Source: Candidatus Eiseniibacteriota bacterium
Lineage (GTDB): Bacteria; Arandabacterota; Arandabacteria; JAGLYR01
Direction of reading: 5' to 3'
DNA: 19,860 bases
Assembly: GCA_023132135.1 (NCBI GenBank)
Contig: JAGLYR010000035.1
Location: 1 to 19,860 of the forward strand
Shown: piece after piece, positions 7,508 to 14,500 of the stretch
Numbering within the stretch: the first letter of the stretch is position 1
Layout of the letters: every line of letters starts with the position of its first letter
The notes under the pieces: model-generated
Seen by the model: only the letters and a program-made list of their open reading frames with translations
Told to the model about the DNA's origin: nothing
Databases searched by the model: none
Translations under genes and position numbers: made by a program

Positions 7508-8668
7508 ATGGGTAGAACTCGTTTTCTCACGTCCGAGTCAGTGACGGAGGGACATCCCGACAAGGTTGCGGATCAGATTTCAGACGGCGTGCTGGACGCG
7601 GTTATGGCCTCTGATCCGCAGAAGGGACGGGTTGCCTGCGAAACACTACTGACGACGGGGATGGCCCTGGTCGCCGGGGAGATCACGACCGACTCGTACA
7701 TCGATGTTCGCGGGATCGTCCGCCAGGTGGTCAAGGACATTGGGTATACCCGGGCCGACTACGGGTTCAGCTACAAGACGTGCGCGGTCCTGGTTTCCAT
7801 CGGTGAGCAGTCTCCGGACATCGCGATGGGTGTGGACCCGGGTGGTGCGGGCGACCAGGGTATGATGTTCGGCTATGCAACCCGGGAAACTCCGGTACTC
7901 ATGCCCCTTCCGATTACCTTGGCGCATCGTCTGACCTCCCGGCTGGCGGAGGTCCGGAAGAAAGGAATCCTGTCCTATCTGCGGCCCGACGGGAAGTCGC
8001 AGGTAACCGTGGAGTACGAGGGCCCCACTCCGGTGCGCGTCGACACGGTCGTGATTGCGGCCCAGCATGCCCCCGAAACTGACCAGGACGACATGAAGAG
8101 GGACATCTGGGAACAGGTGGTGGTGCCCTCGATTCCCGAGGAGTTCATGGACAGGTTGCGGCCCATCACGTACTACATGAACCGCACCGGGCGCTTTGAG
8201 GTGGGCGGGCCCCAGGGAGACACAGGGCTGACGGGTCGCAAGATCATAGCGGACACCTATGGCGGGGTGGGCAGTCATGGGGGAGGGGCCTTCTCCGGGA
8301 AGGATCCGACGAAGGTAGATCGTTCCGGGGCGTACATGGCTCGCTACATAGCCAAGAATGTCGTCGCCGCCGGTCTGGCGGATCACTGCGAGATCCAGCT
8401 GGCCTATGCCATCGGAGAGCCCGAACCCATATCGATTCTGGTCAATGCGCACGGCGGGGAGGAAATCCCCGAGGAGTCCTACGTCAAGGCCATTCGGGAA
8501 GTTTTTGACTTGAGGCCCTCCGGGATGATAGATGCGCTGGATCTGCGCCGTCCAATCTACCGGAAGACCGCCGCCTACGGCCACTTCGGCCGGGAGGACA
8601 GCGACTTCACGTGGGAGATATGCGACAAAGTCGAAGCACTACGGAAGGCCGTTGGGCAGCGCGCCTGA
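7508..8668 (+). CDS. metK: S-adenosylmethionine synthetase
   Basis: Makes S-adenosylmethionine from methionine and ATP in the cytoplasm. The 386-residue protein has [17 protein letters not shown] from residue 15 (His16 active site), the central [12 protein letters not shown] motif, the phosphate-binding loop [16 protein letters not shown], and the typical [18 protein letters not shown] segment. Length is normal. The start at 7508 is chosen because GGGGAGG at 7495-7501 lies six bases upstream and the protein then begins directly with the family N-terminus. The open frame continues back to 7328 through the previous gene and a repeat, which is not credible coding. It stands as its own unit, with a 137-base leader and the convergent lptG downstream. 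Confidence 0.97.
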   Translation: MGRTRFLTSESVTEGHPDKVADQISDGVLDAVMASDPQKGRVACETLLTTGMALVAGEITTDSYIDVRGIVRQVVKDIGYTRADYGFSYKTCAVLVSIGEQSPDIAMGVDPGGAGDQGMMFGYATRETPVLMPLPITLAHRLTSRLAEVRKKGILSYLRPDGKSQVTVEYEGPTPVRVDTVVIAAQHAPETDQDDMKRDIWEQVVVPSIPEEFMDRLRPITYYMNRTGRFEVGGPQGDTGLTGRKIIADTYGGVGSHGGGAFSGKDPTKVDRSGAYMARYIAKNVVAAGLADHCEIQLAYAIGEPEPISILVNAHGGEEIPEESYVKAIREVFDLRPSGMIDALDLRRPIYRKTAAYGHFGREDSDFTWEICDKVEALRKAVGQRA

Positions 8669-8687
8669 CAGTGTATTCAGTAGAACA

Positions 8688-8711
8688 AGTCCCTAGTGCG
8701 TAGTCCCTAGT
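8688..8711. repeat. Short direct repeat between metK and lptG
   Basis: AGTCCCTAGT occurs twice, at 8688-8697 and 8702-8711, with a period of 14 bases, in the 108-base gap between the convergent metK and lptG genes. No rho-independent terminator (GC stem plus T tract) is visible in this gap on either strand. Confidence 0.5.
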
Positions 8712-8776
8712 CCGAGGAACAGAGCATCGCAGCCCATGGACCGGTACCGTAGCAGAAAACTGGTGAGAAATGCAGG

Positions 8777-9853
8777 CTACTGATCGGCGCGGATCAGAAG
8801 AAGGATGCCCGCGACGGCAAAGGCCGCGTTGGCGATCCACGCCGCCGCCGGCGCCGGCAACGCCGCCGCTTGGCCAAGAACCTCGCTCACCCGCATGATG
8901 CCGTAGTAGACAAAACACAGAGCCAGGCTGATCCCGAAGCCGAAGGCCAGGCCGCTTTTTCGCCGGATGGCGGACAGGGAAGCTCCCAGAAGGACCACGA
9001 TGAGACTGGCAAAGGGAAAAGCGATTTTCAGGTGCCGCTGGACCCGAAGCTTCTCCACGGCGGAGCCTCCGGCCTGTACCCTCCGGATGTAGATGCCCAG
9101 CTCCCGGAAGTTCATGTTCTCGGGGTCTTTCTCCTCGGCTGCCATGTCTTCGGGGCGTTCTGCGATGTCGGGCCGCCGCAGCTCAGAGAAGATGCTCACC
9201 GCCTCACCCTCCCGTGAGAATGTCCGCACGACCCCATCGTAGAATACCCAGCTGCCGCGATCCCAGATTGCCTTGGCGGCGTCAATTCTCTCGACCAGCT
9301 GGTTGTGGGTGAATCGCTGAATCACGACGCCGTTCATCTCCCGGTTGTCCCTGTCGTAGGTCTTGATGAGGTAGATGCGCCCCCCATCGCCCAGGAGATG
9401 CACGTTGCGGCGGATGGAACCCAAGCGGCGGGGTTTCTTCTTGATGTCATAGTTCTCAATGGTGGTCATCTCCTGGTTGGCGCGTGGAACGACCAACTCG
9501 TTGAACAGGAGGGTCGCGACCGACATCAGGCCGGCGAAGAGGAAAAGAGGCAGGAGCATCCTGCGCACCGACACGCCGGAGGCCTTGATGGCCACCAGCT
9601 CGTTGTGGCGAGCGATCTGTCCCACGGAGAAAAGACTGGCCAGCAGCATTGCCATGGGCAGCGTGATGCTCAGGATGTATGGAATCTGGTAGAAGTAGTA
9701 GCGCCCGACGGTCAGCGCCGGCGTTTGGTGATCGATATAGGTGTCGATCTTCTCCCACAGGTTCACCACGAGCACCAGGAGAATGAACACGGCCAGTGAG
9801 AGAAGGAGGTTTCGCAGGTACTCGCTGAGGACGTAGCGGTCCAGGATTCTCAT
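8777..9853 (-). CDS. lptG: LPS export ABC transporter permease LptG
   Basis: Inner-membrane permease of the LptB2FG complex, which extracts lipopolysaccharide from the inner membrane and passes it to the Lpt bridge. The 358-residue protein has the YjgP/YjgQ layout: an N-terminal helix (about 13-32), two more helices (about 55-75 and 100-120), a periplasmic beta-jellyroll region (about 125-270), and three C-terminal helices (about 277-295, 302-320, 335-355). The coupling-helix region ELVAIKASGVSVRRML (85-100) is typical. The ATG at 9853 overlaps the lptF stop by four bases (ATGA) and gives the family N-terminus; the frame runs further upstream inside lptF, but as noise. The LptF/LptG assignment rests on order and sequence flavour; the two are paralogous. 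Confidence 0.9.
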   Translation of the reverse strand: MRILDRYVLSEYLRNLLLSLAVFILLVLVVNLWEKIDTYIDHQTPALTVGRYYFYQIPYILSITLPMAMLLASLFSVGQIARHNELVAIKASGVSVRRMLLPLFLFAGLMSVATLLFNELVVPRANQEMTTIENYDIKKKPRRLGSIRRNVHLLGDGGRIYLIKTYDRDNREMNGVVIQRFTHNQLVERIDAAKAIWDRGSWVFYDGVVRTFSREGEAVSIFSELRRPDIAERPEDMAAEEKDPENMNFRELGIYIRRVQAGGSAVEKLRVQRHLKIAFPFASLIVVLLGASLSAIRRKSGLAFGFGISLALCFVYYGIMRVSEVLGQAAALPAPAAAWIANAAFAVAGILLLIRADQ

Positions 9854-11199
9854 CTCTCGGTCTCCCGCTCCGGCCCTGTCCCGCGGTTGCGTGTTCTGAG
9901 GGCGCGCCACAGGTGTCCCAGAGCTTCCGGCACGAAGGGTTGCTCCCTGGCTGCGCGGACAAAGACCCACACTCCCAGAATGCCCAGTACGATGTTGGCC
10001 GCCCACATGGACCAGAAGGGAGGAAGATAGCGCCTGTCGGACAGCTGCTCCCCGCCGATCAGGGAGATGTAGTAGAAAAGGATGAAGCCCGCGGAGACCG
10101 CAAGCCCTATCACAAAGCTGCCGTGACGGATGCGCGCGCCCAATGGGGCGCCCAGAATCACGAAGACAATGCACGCGAAGGGAATGGAGAACTTCTTCTG
10201 GAACTCCACCGAATACCGGTTGATCTCCCTGCGGAGGGCGATCTCCCTGCCCGCCTCCGCCTTGAGAGCCTTTCTGAGACCCTGCACGTTGGGTGTGGTT
10301 GAGTCGGCCGGCGCTCCAGGCGTGTCCAGTGAACTACGGATCGACCGGAGGACGTAGCTCTGCGCCTTCTGGCGGGACTGCTCCAGCTGGCCCTCGAGAC
10401 TCTTGACTTTGGCCCGGAGGTCCGTGATGTTCATCTCCCGATCACTCCGGTGCTCTCGCTGGGTCCGTACCAGCGCCGAGCCGGCGTTCTCGATCCGGAT
10501 CTCGTGAGTCCCGAAGGACAGCCGGAAGTACCGGTCCGGTTCCTCCCTGTCGATTTCGTGAATCTCCCCGTCGAACAGCTCAATCGCCAGGGTATTTCCA
10601 TCTTCCGACCAGACGAGGCGGCCCCGGTCTGCAAGGATCGTCTGCGTGGGGCGCGTTCGGTGGGTGCGGTAGATCGTGACCCCCCGAAGGGTGGAGGTCT
10701 TGTCGTCCACATCATCGACCAGAATACTCAAGTCCTTGAAGGGAGAGCTGAAGACGCCGGGTTTGATCTCGAGGACGGGTTTCTTTCGATGCACGGCGAC
10801 CAGGAGGTTGGAGAGGCGGTGATTGGCCTCCGGCAGGACGAAGTGGTTAAACAGGGTGAGTGCCAGGGTCAGGAGCACGGCGGCCCCCAGTAGCGGGAAT
10901 GTCATCTGAAGCAGACTCAGACCGCTGGCCTTCATGGCGGTGGTCTCGTTATCGGCCCCCAGGCGGCCGAAGGCCATTATGGTAGCAATGAGCACCGCCA
11001 TGGGAACGGCCAGGGCGAACATCCAGCCGAGACTCAGGGCGAACAGCTCCAGAACAACAACAGGCGGCACGCTCCGTCCGATGAACAGTTCTAGATAATC
11101 CAGGACAAAGTTGATGACAAGAACAAACAGGACGACCGCAAGTGCAAAGACGAATGGGCCGATGTGTTCTTTGAGGACATACCACCCGAGAATACCCAT
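9850..11199 (-). CDS. lptF: LPS export ABC transporter permease LptF
   Basis: Partner permease of LptG in the LPS exporter. The 449-residue protein has helices at about 14-36, 50-78 and 100-121, a periplasmic domain, and helices at about 337-355, 361-382 and 393-415. The motif NETTAMKASGLSLLQM (84-99) corresponds to the ABC-coupling region. It is longer than E. coli LptF (366 aa). The extra length is mostly a charged, heptad-like helical stretch at about 255-335 (MNITDLRAKVKSLEGQLEQ) just before helix 4, plus a basic C-terminal tail. The ATG at 11199 is preferred because AGGA lies seven bases upstream; a TTG at 11232 in the same frame would add 11 residues. It is first in a two-gene operon and divergent from sprA. 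Confidence 0.9.
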   Translation of the reverse strand: MGILGWYVLKEHIGPFVFALAVVLFVLVINFVLDYLELFIGRSVPPVVVLELFALSLGWMFALAVPMAVLIATIMAFGRLGADNETTAMKASGLSLLQMTFPLLGAAVLLTLALTLFNHFVLPEANHRLSNLLVAVHRKKPVLEIKPGVFSSPFKDLSILVDDVDDKTSTLRGVTIYRTHRTRPTQTILADRGRLVWSEDGNTLAIELFDGEIHEIDREEPDRYFRLSFGTHEIRIENAGSALVRTQREHRSDREMNITDLRAKVKSLEGQLEQSRQKAQSYVLRSIRSSLDTPGAPADSTTPNVQGLRKALKAEAGREIALRREINRYSVEFQKKFSIPFACIVFVILGAPLGARIRHGSFVIGLAVSAGFILFYYISLIGGEQLSDRRYLPPFWSMWAANIVLGILGVWVFVRAAREQPFVPEALGHLWRALRTRNRGTGPERETER

Positions 11200-11261
11200 G
11201 GCTGAATCCTGAGGAACTTCCTTGCTGCACAAGCGGTTAGATCAGTTGCAAGCTCTCTTGC

Positions 11262-11289
11262 CCGGCCCAACCTATCAGGATTGGGCCGG
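11262..11289. promoter_or_regulatory. Stem-loop in the lptF upstream region
   Basis: CCGGCCCAA (11262-11270) and TTGGGCCGG (11281-11289) form a perfect 9-bp GC-rich stem with a 10-base loop. It lies 63 bases upstream of the lptF ATG, inside the 307-base lptF/sprA intergenic region (11200-11506). It lacks a T tract on the + strand, so it is not a standard terminator. It could be a leader structure of lptF mRNA or a protein-binding site. The stretch 11290-11380 holds nothing else I can assign. Confidence 0.45.
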
Positions 11290-11380
11290 CAGAGCAATGG
11301 AGAAGTAAAAAACCAGGGAAGTCGGCCCCGGACGCGCGGTTCCGTTTGCTGGATACCTGGAATCCCCGGATTGTGGTTGC

Positions 11381-11409
11381 TTGACGGTCGGAGATCGGAT
11401 TGCTAACAT
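11381..11409 (+). promoter_or_regulatory. Putative sigma70-like promoter of sprA
   Basis: TTGACG (11381-11386) and TAACAT (11404-11409) are separated by exactly 17 bases, matching the -35 and -10 boxes at 5 and 4 of 6 positions. Transcription would begin near 11416 and give a leader of about 90 bases containing the 49-base palindrome. This is the best promoter-like match I noticed in the window. Confidence 0.55.
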
Positions 11410-11422
11410 CCGCAGCGAGCTA

Positions 11423-11471
11423 GCCTGGATTATGCATGAACCCCAGTCTGGGGTTCATGCATAATCCAGGC
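11423..11471. repeat. 49-base perfect inverted repeat in the sprA leader
   Basis: Arms of 24 bases (11423-11446 and 11448-11471) are exactly complementary around a single central T. Each arm contains GGATTATGCATGAACC. The outer part, GCCTGGATTATGCAT and its complement, is the same as the palindrome after nusA at 19533-19552. The inner GAACCCCAG/CTGGGGTTC part is extra. A further right-half copy, TATGCATAATCC, follows at 11478-11489. If transcribed from the promoter at 11381 it would form a very stable hairpin ending 35 bases before the sprA GTG. Confidence 0.85.
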
Positions 11472-11506
11472 AGAGCATATGCATAATCCCTTGCTCAGGT
11501 AATGCT

Positions 11507-14500
11507 GTGAAACGCCAGACGTTGAGGAAACAGAATCTCTCGCCTCGCGCCAACCGGACCCCGCTCCGGTTGATTCCCGCTGTCGTCTGGCTTCTTCTCT
11601 TTGCAGTGTCCGGTTCCTCCCTCGCTGTGGAATTCTCCGTCAGGCCTCCTGCGACTCCCGGGCAGTGGTGGTTTCAAAAGGGGGATGTGCCCGCCGGAAG
11701 GCTGGGCGAGCAGCCCGCTGCCTTCCTGCGGATTTCGACCAGTCCCGTCGAAGAGACTGCCACCCTGGATTTTGACAACGGTGTGATGGAGTTTGTCTGG
11801 ACCATCAAGGAGTATGAACTTTTCCAGTGGCGGGTTCCCCTGGAGGAGTACATCGGGGTTGAGGGGCGGCGGCGTGTGGAAGAAGCCCGCATCGATATTG
11901 CCCGAAGAAACCTCGAGCAGAGACCCGGGCAGGAGGCGGGGCGGACCGGGATGTCCTTCGATATCCCGGTGACGTTCCCGCGCCACGTGGAGGCCATCAT
12001 TGGGCAGGGGGCAAACCTGGATGTTTCCGGCTCGGAGACTATCTCGTTCAGGGGTGAGTCCACCTACCGGGTGGACGAGAAAGAGAGCGAATTCGGCCGG
12101 CGGTCCAAGTTTCCCCAGCTCGACATGAAACAGCGTCTCCGGGTCAACCTGGATGGAACAATTGGGGAAAAAGTCCATGTTCTCGTTAACCATGACAGCG
12201 AAGTCCAATCGGCCCTTGAGAACCGGATCAAGCTCCGTTACGAGGGTCGCGAAGACGAGATCGTGAAGAAGATCGAGATGGGAAACACGGATCTCTCCAT
12301 CACGGGCGCGCAGTTCGTGAGCTACCGGGGAACTCACCAGGGCCTGTTCGGAGCCAAGATGCTGGCGCAGGTCGGTCCTCTGGACATGTCCATCATCGCG
12401 TCGAAGCGTGAAGGGAAGTCCGCCCGGTCCACCTTCGTTGGAAGGGCGACGAAGGACAGCGTGATGATCTACGACATTGAGTACCAGAAGCGAAAGTACT
12501 ACACGCTGCGGATGTCCAGCGATCCTCACCATCTGGTTTTCACGCAGGGAGCTCTGGACATCCCGACGCGGGTTACCATCTGGGTCGATGACCACGACGT
12601 AACCAACGATGCTATCACAGGCGCCAAGCTGGGCAGCGCGTACCTCTCGGCCGCTGACGAAGAAACCCTCATCGACACGGTGTTCACCGAGGGATACTTC
12701 ACCCAACTGATTGAGACCGAGGACTACTATATCGATCCGGGCTCGGGCATGGTGACCTTCTACCGGCCCCTTCGGGCGGAGCATACCATCGCGGTGTCAT
12801 ACGTTGACTCCAGCGGTGTGCAGGTGGGAAACGCCCCGCGCGGTGTCGACGTCTCAGACACCAGCTTCGTCCTGGATCTGAAAATGATCAAGCCCCGCAA
12901 AGAGCTCATCCGGAGTGAGACGTGGGCCTACACCCGGGGCTATGAGTTCAAGCAGTTCTATTTCCTGGGAAGCCGCAACATCCTTCCCGATGATTTCGAT
13001 CTGGTAATCCGGCGCAAGAGGACGGGCTCCGAGCCCGTCGACCCGGATCGGGAGGAGGGAGAACCCCTGTTCGTGGAGGTGCTGGGGTTGGATGAGAGGG
13101 ACAACCTCACAGGGGAGAGTGAACCCGACGGGCGTGTGGATCCGAAATGGGTGGACTACAGCCTGGGCGTGCTCCAGTTTCCAGACCTCCGTCCCTTCGA
13201 TCCGGATCCGTCCGAGTTTGCCCTGGATCTGAGGAACCCCGAGATCTACGAACTGTACGAGGATGAGATCAACGCTCACCGGCAGGACTACCAGAAGTAC
13301 TACCTGGTGGCGAAGTACCGGACTCCCCAGACCTCCTATACCCTGAACCAGATGAACATCCTCGATGGAAGCGAGAAGGTCATTCTCAACGGGCGGCAGC
13401 TCCAGCGGGGAAACGACTACACCATTATCTACGAGCTCGGCCGTGTGGATCTCCTGGGGGCCGCGGCCGAGGAAGCGCAGAAGCCGGATGCGAACATCTC
13501 CATAGACTTTGAGTACGCGCCGTTTCTCGCGCTGGCCCAGCAGAGTTTGTTGGGGGTGTCGGGGATGTACACCTTCTCGCCAAAGAAGAACCTGGGTTTT
13601 GCGTGGCTGTACGAGAGCAAGTCGACCCCGGAAGATCGTCCCCGGTTGGGACAGGAGCCGTCTCGCTACCAGGTGGCGGACGTCAACGGGCGGTTCGAGT
13701 TCAACCCGTCTTTCATGACTCGGATGGTGGATGCTCTTCCACTGATCCGCGCCGAGAGCCCATCGTCCCTCAAACTCTCGGGCGAGGTGGCCGCTTCTTT
13801 CCCCAACCCCAACACCAAGAACGAAGTGTACATCGATGACATGGAGGGTGTGGAAGACTCGAGGATCTTGTCCATCGCCAGGCGCGGTTGGGTGCCGGCC
13901 AGTATTCCCCACCCGATGGGTTCCTCGGAGCATCTGGAGTTCAACTGGTACAACCCCAGGAACCGGGTGAAGCGGGGAGACATCTATCCCGATCTGGCGG
14001 AACAGGAAAGGGATGAATCCCTCACCATCCTTGAGCTGGACGCATCGCACGCGGAACTGGACAGTACGAACAACTGGGTCGGGCTAATGCGTCTGATCTC
14101 CAAGTCGGGAACCGACCTGTCCGAATCCAAGTTCTTCCAGATTCTCCTCGACGAGGGGAACAGCCCCATCGAGCGGCGGGGAAGGATGCATATTGAACTC
14201 GGAGCCATTAACGAGAATTACCGCAATCCGGGTGTCTGGGAGCTGGACACGGAGGACGCGAACAGCGACGGTGTCCTCGATGCAGAGGAGGACACCGGAC
14301 TCGATGGGATGTTTGGAGAAGACGGCCGCAACGTGCCCGAGGATGACGGCGATGATGACTACTACTACGAGTTTTCCAACCAGGATGAGTACCGCTTCAT
14401 CAACGGGACCGAGGACAACGATCTTCTCGATACGGAAGATCTGGACCGGGACGGCGGACTGGGCGTGGATTCCTATTTCTCGGTAGCTGTGGATCTGGCT

